Origin: Clostridia bacterium
GTDB lineage: Bacteria; Bacillota_A; Clostridia; Christensenellales; Aristaeellaceae
Length of the DNA stretch: 64,000 nt
Assembly (NCBI GenBank): GCA_017464225.1
Contig: JAFUDW010000093.1
Location: forward strand, 27,490-91,489
Direction of reading: 5' to 3'
Positions 44,461 through 53,379 of this stretch are shown one piece after another; position 1 is the first letter of the stretch; the number at the start of each line of letters is the position of its first letter. A program made the translations under genes and the position numbers. The notes beneath the pieces are model-generated. The model worked only from the letters and a program-made list of their open reading frames with translations. It ran no database searches and had not been told where the DNA came from.

Positions 44461-44880
44461 TCATATATCATCACATACAGTTTCATTTTTCAAATAATCA
44501 GCAAGCGATAAAGCAATTCTTATAGGAGCACCTCCCTTTTGTGTTTGATAAATTGTTGCATCTTTTTTTTGCCAGATTACGATGCCATCTATATTCAACT
44601 TCTCAACTACGTAATAATCTTCTGATATCTCGTCATATCTTTCGTCTAGAGTTACATCAACAACATTCAATCTTTTTGATATGCAGATACCCGTCAATTC
44701 ATGATCTTCAAAACTCGCAACTCCAAACTCAGATACATACTCTTTGTAATCATCGGCGAAATGAGTTTTTAAAATGGTTTCAGCGTTATGAATGACTTCT
44801 TCTTTAACATTCCCAAGGCTAATAAGCCCCTTTTTTTCTTTAATCAATTCAACTATTTTCCCCACATTAATTTCCTCCAC
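44461..44880 (-). CDS. SUKH (SMI1/KNR4) family immunity protein
   Basis: 139 residues, AT-rich coding. The middle shows the SUKH-1 pattern: ILKTHFADDYKEYVSEFGVASFEDHELTGI, then SEDYYVVEKLNIDGIVIWQKKDATIYQT and LADYLKNE. SUKH proteins are immunity partners of polymorphic nuclease toxins. The start overlaps the end of the toxin gene by 14 bases, the usual arrangement of a toxin-immunity pair in which immunity follows the toxin. It should be cytoplasmic (no signal peptide). Confidence 0.8.
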   Translation of the reverse strand: MEEINVGKIVELIKEKKGLISLGNVKEEVIHNAETILKTHFADDYKEYVSEFGVASFEDHELTGICISKRLNVVDVTLDERYDEISEDYYVVEKLNIDGIVIWQKKDATIYQTQKGGAPIRIALSLADYLKNETVCDDI

Positions 44881-46009
44881 TTGCTAATTTAGCTATTGCT
44901 TTCCAAAAATCTGAACGTTGTTTTGCAAAAACACTTCTATTAATCTGTGAAGCTTCCCCAAGCTCATGCCAGATTAGATTATTTCCTCCTTGCATATGCT
45001 CTGATTCTGTAAGAATAGCCAATGTTGAATTCATTTCTTGACCAATATGATGCAATTGATATGCTTGGCCAGTTGAAGAATCAAGTGCAGAAAGCCCCTG
45101 CTGCATCCTCTGTAGATTTGTTCTACCGAAATCGTCTATATAATTCAAATCAATATCACGGATAAGTGCTATTTTGCCATTAATCATTTGTGGCATCAAA
45201 CCAGCATCTTGGCAGATTTCATACTGTTCCAAACTTTTAAACCCTTTAATAACATCAATTGGGTATCCGGACTGCTTCTGAATAAATGCAGCTTCATTCA
45301 TTGTCAATCCATTTAATGTCGCGCCTTTCAGAGCTATTGCTTCACTTGCACCTCCAGCTATTATACCAGTAATAGCTCCCCACTTAAATCCTTCACTTCC
45401 TGCAATAGCTGTAGTTTTAAGAGCCTCCTTTATATTTCCTGTCTGAATCGCCTCAATTATACCCGCTGATACACCTCCTAACATCGCTCCTGTCAATGCT
45501 GCTGTTACACCTGTATCGGCCGCAACAGAAAAGATTAAACTAATTGCCGGTATACTTGTTGTTACTGTAGAAACCGTTACGCATATTAGGATTATACCTG
45601 TTCCAATTGCAACATTGCGAATAATCCTATCATATGTATCATCATAATATGTTTCAAACGGTTCTACTGTCGTTGTACCATTTTCTCCAAGAGTAAAAAT
45701 ATATTTTTCAGATGTATATTGTTGATTCAGTTCCAAAAGGTTAAAACCAAAAAATAAATTTGTTTGTGAATTAAAGGCTACTTCATCAAGATATTCTTGA
45801 GAAATATATATTGCATTTACATTCTCAACAAAATATTCATCACTGTGTAATGTATTAATCAATTCAGCATACAATGTATCTTCTACATATGGCAATGAAG
45901 AGGGATCATTTAAACCACTATAATTTGATCTACTGGATTCAGAGAAGCAATTCGACCACAATCCAAATATTAAGGAGATTCCCAGAATAATTGATATCAG
46001 TTTTTTCAT
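44867..46009 (-). CDS. Secreted LHH-type nuclease toxin
   Basis: 380 residues. A signal peptide (1-23) leads into an acidic N-terminal region. A glycine/alanine-rich hydrophobic segment follows (131-225, IAGGASEAIALKG), which could insert in a membrane. The C-terminal part (235-380) has AYQLHHIGQEMNSTLAILT and HMQGGNNLIWH; the L319-H320-H321 triad is the hallmark of LHH toxins of the HNH/endonuclease VII fold, which cut nucleic acid in rival cells. GAGGGAAAAG precedes ATG 46009. It lies between a secreted partner gene and the SUKH immunity gene. No LXG, WXG or PT domain is seen, so the export route is unusual. Confidence 0.78.
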   Translation of the reverse strand: MKKLISIILGISLIFGLWSNCFSESSRSNYSGLNDPSSLPYVEDTLYAELINTLHSDEYFVENVNAIYISQEYLDEVAFNSQTNLFFGFNLLELNQQYTSEKYIFTLGENGTTTVEPFETYYDDTYDRIIRNVAIGTGIILICVTVSTVTTSIPAISLIFSVAADTGVTAALTGAMLGGVSAGIIEAIQTGNIKEALKTTAIAGSEGFKWGAITGIIAGGASEAIALKGATLNGLTMNEAAFIQKQSGYPIDVIKGFKSLEQYEICQDAGLMPQMINGKIALIRDIDLNYIDDFGRTNLQRMQQGLSALDSSTGQAYQLHHIGQEMNSTLAILTESEHMQGGNNLIWHELGEASQINRSVFAKQRSDFWKAIAKLASGGN

Positions 46010-46019
46010 GACTTTTCCC

Positions 46020-47195
46020 TCATTTCAAACGATCAACAGAAAACCCATTTGCTACGTACTGCCTTAGCAATTCATCCGTTCCAACAAAAATCGTCTTTAC
46101 TGTAGATTCTCCTGTATATCGATTTTTCACTGAAACTGTATATATGCCCTCAGTTGTATATCGATCTCCGTCCTTCGCCGGACGATTAAATCGATCATCC
46201 TCTATGATGCCGCCTGCTCCATCTTGCAGAACGGACCGCTTGACATTGATATCCAAATACCGCGAGCGAGCCAAATCAAGATAAAAACCATTCTCTGTAA
46301 TCGCCGTATTCTGCAATTCAGCGCCTGTAACCACATCAAACGGATAAACCATACAATTGCCGTTTCTGACAGAGAACTTAAAATAAATACGGTAATCGTT
46401 ATATGTTGTTATGCCAAGAAGCCCTGGACTTTTGATCTCATAGTCCAAGGCAACTTCATAGTCGCCTTCCTCCAAAAATTCAACCATTGTGTCCGCGTTT
46501 ACTTCTTCATTCGCCGATAGAAAATCTGTGTATAATATCGGCTCATTTTCATAGTTTTCATGTGTCTTCTGTCGAATAATCAACGCTCCTCGTTTAAAAT
46601 CGGTTTTCGGAATGCCAAAGTTCTCATCATATCCCTTGGCATCCGATGCAATGGAAACCCCCTCTTTTTCATTCAATCGATCAATATCCTGTTCCAAATA
46701 GAAGCGAAGCGAAATTTTATCTCCCACAACTTTAAGAAATACAGGATTCCCATTTGTATCATCTATAACCCGTGTAAAACCGTTTAAACAAAAGCGTCCC
46801 AATTTCCATCCATAATGAGGATCATCGGAATCAACCTTTTTAATTCCCGAATATCCATTACTAACGCCCGTTTTAGTCACTGTGTCGAAGAAATACTTAA
46901 TAGTGTTGGGATCCGGCGTCTGCAAAGGAGCTTTTGTTGGCGTAGGTTCAGGCGTTGACGTTGGTTCAGCCGTTGATAATAGATCGCTAACAAACTTGCT
47001 CGTATCCTCCCAAGCATTTGACGCAGTATCACTTACATCTGTCCATAGACCGGAAAAGAAATTGCCAACAGATTCTAACACATTCGTTGTTTCTTCAATT
47101 TCAGGCGGTTCCGTCGATATAATTTCCTCCATTATCGCAATCTGCGGTAAGCAAAACAATAGAATTGCCAAAAATACAAGTATCATTTTCCTCAT
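46020..47195 (-). CDS. Secreted protein of unknown function, toxin operon partner
   Basis: 391 residues. A signal peptide (1-22) is followed by an acidic amphipathic segment (NFFSGLWTDVSDTASNAWED), a Ser/Thr/Pro linker (STAEPTSTPEPTPTKAPLQT, about 74-93) and a 290-residue globular part with beta-rich repeats (for example GDYEVALDYEIKSPG and EGIYTVSVKNRYTGESTVKT). I do not recognise the family. It is the first gene of the AT-rich operon, ten bases before the toxin. A delivery, anchoring or wall-crossing role is guessed from position only. Confidence 0.7.
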   Translation of the reverse strand: MRKMILVFLAILLFCLPQIAIMEEIISTEPPEIEETTNVLESVGNFFSGLWTDVSDTASNAWEDTSKFVSDLLSTAEPTSTPEPTPTKAPLQTPDPNTIKYFFDTVTKTGVSNGYSGIKKVDSDDPHYGWKLGRFCLNGFTRVIDDTNGNPVFLKVVGDKISLRFYLEQDIDRLNEKEGVSIASDAKGYDENFGIPKTDFKRGALIIRQKTHENYENEPILYTDFLSANEEVNADTMVEFLEEGDYEVALDYEIKSPGLLGITTYNDYRIYFKFSVRNGNCMVYPFDVVTGAELQNTAITENGFYLDLARSRYLDINVKRSVLQDGAGGIIEDDRFNRPAKDGDRYTTEGIYTVSVKNRYTGESTVKTIFVGTDELLRQYVANGFSVDRLK

Positions 47196-47430
47196 AAACT
47201 TCTCATCCTCTTTTCTTCCGTATCAAATATGATCCATCAAGCATTTTCTCATAGTAAGCAGCTATGGTCTTTCATCCATGAATGCTTTTCTGACCTGCAA
47301 GAGCATAATACGCCTATCTTTTGGAATACTATGTCTATCATCGTTTACAATAATATCATATTCCCGACAACTTAGCAATATGATGCCGTTCAACTTAACA
47401 GTAAAATAGTCTCAGGAAGGTTGTGATGCC

Positions 47431-47742
47431 ATGGATACGCTGGGCCGCTTGAGGCAATTGCTGAATGAACGGAATTGGACGGAATACCGACTTGCAAAAG
47501 AAAGTGGGCTTTCTGATTCTACAATCAAAAATATATACAAGCGGAATACCCAGCCCACCATTGACACATTGGAAGCCATTTGCAGAGGGTTCGGAATCAC
47601 CCTTGCTCAATTCTTTACAGAAGGCGAAATGGTAGAAATGACTCCTGAATTAAAAGACTTATTTGATAATTGGCTGTCGCTTACACCCGAACAGAAGCAG
47701 GCCACGCTTACCATGATCAAAGCCTTCCACCATGATCAATAA
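47431..47742 (+). CDS. XRE-family regulator
   Basis: 103 residues. The HTH_3 domain occupies 1-62 (LLNERNWTEYRLAKESGLSDS; NTQPTIDTLEAICRGFGI), with a short helical tail ending in AFHHDQ. AGGAAGG precedes ATG 47431. It diverges from the secreted partner/toxin operon across a 235-base gap, where I see no confident promoter. With the 44182 regulator it brackets the AT-rich island, and it is a plausible repressor of the toxin operon. Confidence 0.85.
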   Translation: MDTLGRLRQLLNERNWTEYRLAKESGLSDSTIKNIYKRNTQPTIDTLEAICRGFGITLAQFFTEGEMVEMTPELKDLFDNWLSLTPEQKQATLTMIKAFHHDQ

Positions 47743-47757
47743 AGCAGAATGCCGCAA

Positions 47758-47840
47758 AAAAAGATCCTTCACAAGCTTGAATGACAAGTAAAACAATCGC
47801 CGTTATCTTGTCTTATCAAACCTGTACGAAGGATCTTTTT
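47758..47840. terminator. Bidirectional terminator between XRE gene and comF
   Basis: AAAAAGATCCTTC (47758-47770) pairs perfectly with GAAGGATCTTTTT (47828-47840) across a 57-base loop. The arms supply U-runs in both directions. The right arm overlaps the comF stop codon. It also marks where GC content returns to the chromosomal level. Confidence 0.65.
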
Positions 47841-48552
47841 ATTTGTGTTTTTTGAACTGCACCGCGATGGCGGCTGTGAGCAGCGCCACGCCCTTTGCGC
47901 CGCCTGCTAGCAGCGTCTCCGCGCAGGCGCGGGCGGTGGCGCCGGTGGTGCGCACATCATCCACCAGTAGCAAGCGCAGCCCGGATACATCGGCGGCCAG
48001 CTGAAAAGCGCCTTCCACGTTGCGCCGCCTGTTTCCGGCCCCGTGAAGCTTGGCCTGCTCCCGGGTCTTGCGGGTGCGGTTCAGCATATCCAGCACGGGC
48101 AGGCCCGTCCGCGCGCCCACCAATTCACAGAGCAGACGGGACTGATTGAGGCCGCGGACCCGCTGCCGGGTGCGGTGCAGCGGCACGGGCGTCAGCGCGT
48201 CGTACTCCGCGGGATTGAAGCACTGCGCCATGCCTGCGGCCAGCGTCTCCGCCGCCTCATCCTGATACCCGAATTTGAGCAGCTTGATCAGCTGCGCCGC
48301 CGCGCCGGTATACCGAAACGCGCCGTACGCCTCCGACATGGGCGATAGCAGCCCGGCCTGGCAGAAGGGGCAATTTCCCCGCACGTCCAGCGGATGCATG
48401 CAATGGATACATACGTTTTCCCGCAGGCGCAGGGCCAGCGTTTCCACGCGGCACTCCGGACACAGGCAGTATCTTTCGTCCGCCCGGCGGGGATCGCCGC
48501 AGAGCAGGCATTCAGCGCCCCGGGGAAAGAAAAGCTCCGCCGCCCGTTTCAT
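47839..48552 (-). CDS. comF: ComF-family phosphoribosyltransferase-like protein
   Basis: 237 residues. An N-terminal zinc-binding region has cysteine pairs CLLCGD, CLCPEC, CIHC and CPFC. The C-terminal phosphoribosyltransferase fold carries TPVPLHRTRQRVRGLNQ and the signature LLLVDDVRTTGAT. ComF (also GntX) assists DNA uptake in competent cells, probably as a single-strand DNA handling factor in the cytoplasm. Its start overlaps the recD2 stop by four bases (ATGA), so the two DNA-processing genes are translationally coupled. Confidence 0.9.
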   Translation of the reverse strand: MKRAAELFFPRGAECLLCGDPRRADERYCLCPECRVETLALRLRENVCIHCMHPLDVRGNCPFCQAGLLSPMSEAYGAFRYTGAAAQLIKLLKFGYQDEAAETLAAGMAQCFNPAEYDALTPVPLHRTRQRVRGLNQSRLLCELVGARTGLPVLDMLNRTRKTREQAKLHGAGNRRRNVEGAFQLAADVSGLRLLLVDDVRTTGATARACAETLLAGGAKGVALLTAAIAVQFKKHK

Positions 48553-50747
48553 AAGGGCAGCTCCGGCAGCTCGCTCAGCCGCTCGGCCAGGGCGGTATAG
48601 CGGCGGGCGATGTGATTGTTATTGACCATGGCGGCCACGGCGTCCTCCCGGCCCACCAGCACCACCAGCTGCTTGGCCCGGGTCAGCGCGGTATAAAACA
48701 GATTGCGGGTCAGCAGCATGGGCGGGCCGCCCACGGCGGGCATGACCACGCAGGTAAACTCGCTGCCCTGGCTTTTGTGCACCGAAAGGCAATAGGCCAG
48801 CTCCAGCTCCTCCAGCATGGAGTAATCATATACCGCCATGCGGTCATCGTCAAACAGCACGGTGAGCTCCTTTTCCTCAGCGTCCACCGTGAGCACCACG
48901 CCCATATCGCCGTTGAACACGCCCTGGCCTTCCTTGCCGTTTCCATCCTCCCATTCCAGCTGATAGTTATTTTTGATATGCATCACTTTGTCGCCCTGCC
49001 GGAAGATCCTGTCGCCATAGGTGATCTCCTTCTTTTTGGGCGACGGCGGGTTCAGGGCGGCCTGCAGGCGGACGTTCAGCGCCAGCACGCCGCAATCTCC
49101 CTTTTTTGTGGGCGAAAGCACCTGGATATCGCGCATGGGCTCAAAGGATTTCAGGAACCCCGGCAGCCGCGCGCTGCAAAGCTCCACGATATCCTGGGCG
49201 GCGTCCTCGCCAAAGGGCCTGCGCTCAAAAAAGAAATTGCCGCCCTTCTGATTGAGGATGGGCATTTCGCCCCGATTGATGGCATGGGCGTTGCGCACGA
49301 TCAGGCTGCTTTCGGCCTGGCGGAAGATCTCTGTGAGCCGAATGGACGGCACGGCGCCGCTTTTGAGGATATCCCCCAGCACGTTGCCCGCCCCCACGCT
49401 GGGCAATTGATCAGCATCGCCCACCAGGATGAGCCTTGTGCCCTGGGGCACAGCCCGCAGGAAAGCGCGCATGAGGAAAATATCCACCATGCTCATCTCG
49501 TCCACGATCAGGCAGGTGCAGTCCAGCGGATTTTCCTCATCCCGGGTAAAATGCCCATCATCGCCGCCGTACTCCAATAAGCGGTGCAGCGTGCTGGCCT
49601 CATGTCCGGTGGCCTCGCTCATGCGCTTGGCGGCGCGGCCCGTGGGCGCGGCCAAAAGCACGCTCTCCCGCTCGAGCAGCGAAAGGATGCAATTGATGAT
49701 GGTGGTTTTTCCGGTGCCGGGACCGCCGGTGATCACCAGCAGGCCCTGCTGCACGGCCATTGATATGGCCTTGCGCTGGGTATCGGAAAAACGGATATCG
49801 TTGTTTTTTTCAAAGCTGCGGATCTGCGCCGATACCGTACTGCTCATGACCGTCTGCGCCGCTGCCTGCAGTTCCCGCAGACGGCGGGCGACCTCGCTTT
49901 CGGCCTGCCACAGCTGGGGCAGAAACACGCCGATGACATCCTCCGTCGCGTGGCTGCGCAGCTTGCGGCTGAGCAGCAGCGCGGTAAGCTGCGTTTCCAG
50001 TAGCTCGGGCTGCACGCGCAGAAGGCGGCTTGCCGATTGCAGCAGCATGTCCCTGGGTAAAAAGGTATGCCCGGCGGAGGCGGCCGCGTCCTGCAGGGTA
50101 TAGATCAGCCCGGCGCTTAGCCGCTCCGCGCTGTCCGGCGCGATGCCCATCGAAAGGGCGATGCGGTCAGCCGTCAAAAAGCCCACGCCCTCTATATCCT
50201 CCACCATGCAGTAGGGATTGGCGCGGATCTTTTCCTGGGCGGCGTTGCCGTATACCTTACTGATCTTCACCGCCAGGCTGGGCGATACGCCGTAGGATTG
50301 CAGAAACACCATGACCTGCCGGGTGGCGTACTGCTCCTGAAAGCTTTGGGCGATCTGGGCGGCGCGTTTTTTGCCGATGCCCGCAATCTCGGTCAGGCGT
50401 TCCGGATGCTCGCCCAGGATGTTCAGCGTTTCCTTGCCGAACTCCTGCACGATAAGCCGGGCGGTGGCTTCCCGGATGCCCTTGATCAGTCCGCTGCCCA
50501 GATAGCGCTCGATGCCCAAAAGGGTGGAGGGCGTTTGTATTTCGCATTGGCTGGCCTTGAACTGCTTGCCGTACTGGGGATGGGTGATCCAGCTGCCCTG
50601 AAACACCGCCTGCTCCCCGGCGGCCACCTCGGGCATGACGCCCACCACGGTGACGTTTTCCCGGCCCGCCCGGCAATTGATCACGGTATAGCCGTTTTCC
50701 TCGTTGCGAAACAGCGTTTCGCCAATGGTTGCGCGAAGCTCTTCCAT
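48549..50747 (-). CDS. recD2: ATP-dependent DNA helicase RecD2
   Basis: 732 residues. The N-terminal OB/helix-hairpin-helix part (LGIERYLGSGLIKGIREATA; ITEIAGIGKKRA-type repeat) is the RecD2-specific extension that distinguishes it from RecBCD RecD. The SF1 motor has Walker A GGPGTGKTT, Walker B LIVDEMSMVD, DADQLPSVGAGNVL and, near the end, AYCLSVHKSQGSEF and LFYTALTRAK. It unwinds DNA 5' to 3' in repair and replication-fork maintenance. CAGGAG precedes ATG 50747. It starts ten bases after the GH27 gene and overlaps comF. Confidence 0.95.
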   Translation of the reverse strand: MEELRATIGETLFRNEENGYTVINCRAGRENVTVVGVMPEVAAGEQAVFQGSWITHPQYGKQFKASQCEIQTPSTLLGIERYLGSGLIKGIREATARLIVQEFGKETLNILGEHPERLTEIAGIGKKRAAQIAQSFQEQYATRQVMVFLQSYGVSPSLAVKISKVYGNAAQEKIRANPYCMVEDIEGVGFLTADRIALSMGIAPDSAERLSAGLIYTLQDAAASAGHTFLPRDMLLQSASRLLRVQPELLETQLTALLLSRKLRSHATEDVIGVFLPQLWQAESEVARRLRELQAAAQTVMSSTVSAQIRSFEKNNDIRFSDTQRKAISMAVQQGLLVITGGPGTGKTTIINCILSLLERESVLLAAPTGRAAKRMSEATGHEASTLHRLLEYGGDDGHFTRDEENPLDCTCLIVDEMSMVDIFLMRAFLRAVPQGTRLILVGDADQLPSVGAGNVLGDILKSGAVPSIRLTEIFRQAESSLIVRNAHAINRGEMPILNQKGGNFFFERRPFGEDAAQDIVELCSARLPGFLKSFEPMRDIQVLSPTKKGDCGVLALNVRLQAALNPPSPKKKEITYGDRIFRQGDKVMHIKNNYQLEWEDGNGKEGQGVFNGDMGVVLTVDAEEKELTVLFDDDRMAVYDYSMLEELELAYCLSVHKSQGSEFTCVVMPAVGGPPMLLTRNLFYTALTRAKQLVVLVGREDAVAAMVNNNHIARRYTALAERLSELPELPL

Positions 50748-50757
50748 GGTACTCCTG

Positions 50758-52002
50758 TCAGTCGTTTGTCAGCAGCCATACCGCCGCGCCATGGGGCGGC
50801 AGCAGGGCCGCGGTTTCCGTTTGCGCGCTCCCCGTCCAAAGCTCCCGGGCTGACCGCCAGGGGATTTCAACGGCCTCCGTCGGCACCTGTACGCATCGCG
50901 CGGCGTCCGAAAGGTTAAAGGCGGCAAGGTAGCATCCCCTTCCATCCCGGCGCGGAGCGATCCAGGCGCATTCCTCCTCCTTCGTATAGAGCGGATGAGC
51001 GCACCAAGCGCTCTTTTCAATCTCCAGCACGTCGGCGTTGGTCAGCAGCCGCAGCGTAAAATCATCGTTCTGCGGCATATCGCCGCCGATCATCAGCGGC
51101 GAGCGCAGCATGCACCAGAGCGTAAGCATGGTTTGCTGCTCGGCCTGGGTAAACCGCGTCCAATCCTTTTGACCGTAGCACTGGCGCAGCGCGCCTACGG
51201 GGAGCATATCGGCGTCGGGCCAATGGCCGGGCCCAGCATGGACGCACCATTTTTCAGCGCGCTCAAACATGCCGCGAAGCAATTGCCAGTCATCCCAGAA
51301 ATCGTCGGTGATGCGCCACAGGTTGGCGTGCGCTTTCAGGTGCTCGGCCATCTCCAGCGGCGCGGGGCCCGGCGACAGGCTGAGCACGATGGGCCGCCCG
51401 CAGCCCCGGCAGGCAGCGCTGATGATCTCGATCTCCTTTTTGCAGCGGGGATACTCCCGGGCGATATCATCGCACTTTACATAATCCACGCCCCAGGCGG
51501 CATAGAGGCTGAATATGCTGTCATAGTAGGCCCGCGCCGCGGGGTGCTCGGCCCTGAGGCCGTACATATCCGGGTTCCAGGCACAGATGGAATTGGGGTC
51601 GGCGGCTTCGTCGCAAGCGGCGTCGCTGTTCCATATGGGCAGCCGCCTATGCGCGGCCTGGCGGGGCAGCCCGCGCATGATATGGATGCCGAATTTGAGC
51701 CCCAGCGAATGGATATAATCGGCCAGCGGCTTGAAGCCCGCGCCGCCCGCCGCGCTGGGGAACCGGTTTTCAGCCGGAAGGAACCGGCCAAACGCGTCCA
51801 TTGTTTCATCGGAGAACGGCTCGTAGGCATGGCTGGACGCCGTGGGCTGGTACCATTGGATATCGATCACAATGTACTCCCAGCCGAAGGGTTTCAGGTG
51901 CTGGGCCATATATTCCGCGTTCCTGCGGACGGTATCCTCATTCACCGCCGCGCCAAAGCAATCCCAGCTGTTCCATCCCATGGGCGGATACGGAGCGATC
52001 AT
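50758..52002 (-). CDS. Glycoside hydrolase family 27 (alpha-galactosidase-like)
   Basis: About 414 residues, no signal peptide, so intracellular. PPMGWNSWDCFG near the N-terminus is the GH27 hallmark. The nucleophile segment GVDYVKCDD and the acid/base segment ITDDFWDDW are present, then AGPGHWPDADML and LMIGGDMP, closing with a beta-sandwich domain. Family members cleave alpha-galactose or alpha-N-acetylgalactosamine. The start at 52002 follows AAAGGAG; the frame is open to 52038. No sugar transporter is adjacent, and it leads into recD2 and comF. Confidence 0.9.
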   Translation of the reverse strand: MIAPYPPMGWNSWDCFGAAVNEDTVRRNAEYMAQHLKPFGWEYIVIDIQWYQPTASSHAYEPFSDETMDAFGRFLPAENRFPSAAGGAGFKPLADYIHSLGLKFGIHIMRGLPRQAAHRRLPIWNSDAACDEAADPNSICAWNPDMYGLRAEHPAARAYYDSIFSLYAAWGVDYVKCDDIAREYPRCKKEIEIISAACRGCGRPIVLSLSPGPAPLEMAEHLKAHANLWRITDDFWDDWQLLRGMFERAEKWCVHAGPGHWPDADMLPVGALRQCYGQKDWTRFTQAEQQTMLTLWCMLRSPLMIGGDMPQNDDFTLRLLTNADVLEIEKSAWCAHPLYTKEEECAWIAPRRDGRGCYLAAFNLSDAARCVQVPTEAVEIPWRSARELWTGSAQTETAALLPPHGAAVWLLTND

Positions 52003-52069
52003 GTTTTTTCTCCTTTCTGCGGTCGCAAATCGCGCCAAGATACGCAGAAGTTTTGATCAGATTCCTCTG

Positions 52070-53206
52070 TCACATCGGCATAATGCTGATATTCACGCCG
52101 TTGACCTCCACGCCCTCATCGGCGCGGATCAGGATATACTTGCTGCCGTTGATCACCCGGGTTTCCACCAGGTCGCTGTGATCGGGGGCCACTTTGATGA
52201 CCACGTTAGGCGTTCGCACCTCAAACTGCCGGGTATCCACCACATTGACGGCGCTCATATCCAGGCCGGCACCAAACTGCTCCTGGTAGCGCTGTTCAAA
52301 GGCGGTCATTTTCTCCTCAGGCACGCCGCAAACCTCCAGCGCCTGCCTGATCTGGGGCGCGGATACCTTGAGCGGCGGCGCTTCTTTATCATGCTTCTGC
52401 TCGGCGATCTGCTCGCGCAGCTGCTCATGCACGCTCTGCACCACCTCCAGGCTGCACTCCTCGGCCAGCGTATCCTGCAATATCTCCCGGAACGCCTCCT
52501 TCTGCTCGGCGGCGGGCATGGGCGGCGCGGCGCCAAACACGCTGTTCACAAAGGGCTCATGGCTCTGGGCGATATCCTTGGTATAGCACAGGGCGTTGTA
52601 AATATTGGCCGCCCGCTCCTCAAAGGCCGGGAACATGAAGCCAAGTTCCGGCGCGCCAACGATCCAGTTGGGCTCCTCAGGATGGAACAGGTTGTCCCCC
52701 GCGCTGTAAGCCAGGCCGGGCTTGCTGAGCTTGACCGGGCACACGGCGCACAGGATATAGCGGAACATTTCGCTGCTCATATCCTCGTTTCGTTCGCCGT
52801 TGGCGTTCCGGAATGGAATATCGTAGGCGTCGTGGGCCAATAGGATCAGATGCGCTTCCTCGCCCTGCAGGCCGTCGATGACGCGCTGGAAGAACACCTG
52901 CGCCATATCGTCGTCCTCCAGCGCGGTATCCTTGAGCGCCGTAAGCAGTTTATGTTCGTCGCTGACGCCCACGGCCTCGTTGGCGAAGGCGATATCCACC
53001 AGGTTTTTGTCCGGCACGCCGGACAGCGTCTTTTTAAACAGGGAAAGGTATTTTTCGCATTCTTCCGGCGGAAGCGATACCGGCGGCAGGCGGAAAAGCG
53101 ATATGATCTCCTTTTTGCTGCTCACATAGCAGCCCCGGATGCAGGTCAGGTTGTTGTTGTCCGGCGTCAGCCGACGGCGGAGCTCATTGATATCTCTGCT
53201 GTTCAT
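52070..53206 (-). CDS. DUF4317-family protein
   Basis: 378 residues, acidic and cytoplasmic (no signal or helices). Its start MNSRDINELRRRLTPDNNNLTCIRGCYV and the block ICAVCPVKLSKPGL typify DUF4317, a family almost confined to Clostridia, where it is well conserved. The central part has PNWIVGAPELGFMFPAFEERAANIYNAL. Function is unknown; the conserved cysteine pair in RYILCAVC is worth noting. Ribosome site weak (CGGAATAG). It is the first of a minus-strand run with GH27, recD2 and comF, though a 67-base gap separates it from GH27. Confidence 0.88.
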   Translation of the reverse strand: MNSRDINELRRRLTPDNNNLTCIRGCYVSSKKEIISLFRLPPVSLPPEECEKYLSLFKKTLSGVPDKNLVDIAFANEAVGVSDEHKLLTALKDTALEDDDMAQVFFQRVIDGLQGEEAHLILLAHDAYDIPFRNANGERNEDMSSEMFRYILCAVCPVKLSKPGLAYSAGDNLFHPEEPNWIVGAPELGFMFPAFEERAANIYNALCYTKDIAQSHEPFVNSVFGAAPPMPAAEQKEAFREILQDTLAEECSLEVVQSVHEQLREQIAEQKHDKEAPPLKVSAPQIRQALEVCGVPEEKMTAFEQRYQEQFGAGLDMSAVNVVDTRQFEVRTPNVVIKVAPDHSDLVETRVINGSKYILIRADEGVEVNGVNISIMPM

Positions 53207-53287
53207 GCTTCTATTCCGTTTCTCAATGATAGCGGGAAAGCCCGCCCCCTGATTGTACCATAAATCAGATGGAAAAAACAGAGCAAA

Positions 53288-53331
53288 TCAAAAAAGCCCG
53301 CCCTCCCGCTTTGATCGGAAAGCGGGTGGGC
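53288..53331 (-). terminator. Terminator after the ECF S-component gene
   Basis: On the minus strand GCCCACCCGCTTT (53331-53319) pairs with AAAGCGGGAGGGC (53312-53300) apart from one mismatch, then GGGCTTTTTT. Confidence 0.8.
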
Positions 53332-53379
53332 GAGCGCATTGGAAGGTATTCCGGCGCGGATCCCGCGCTTTTAAGCGCC

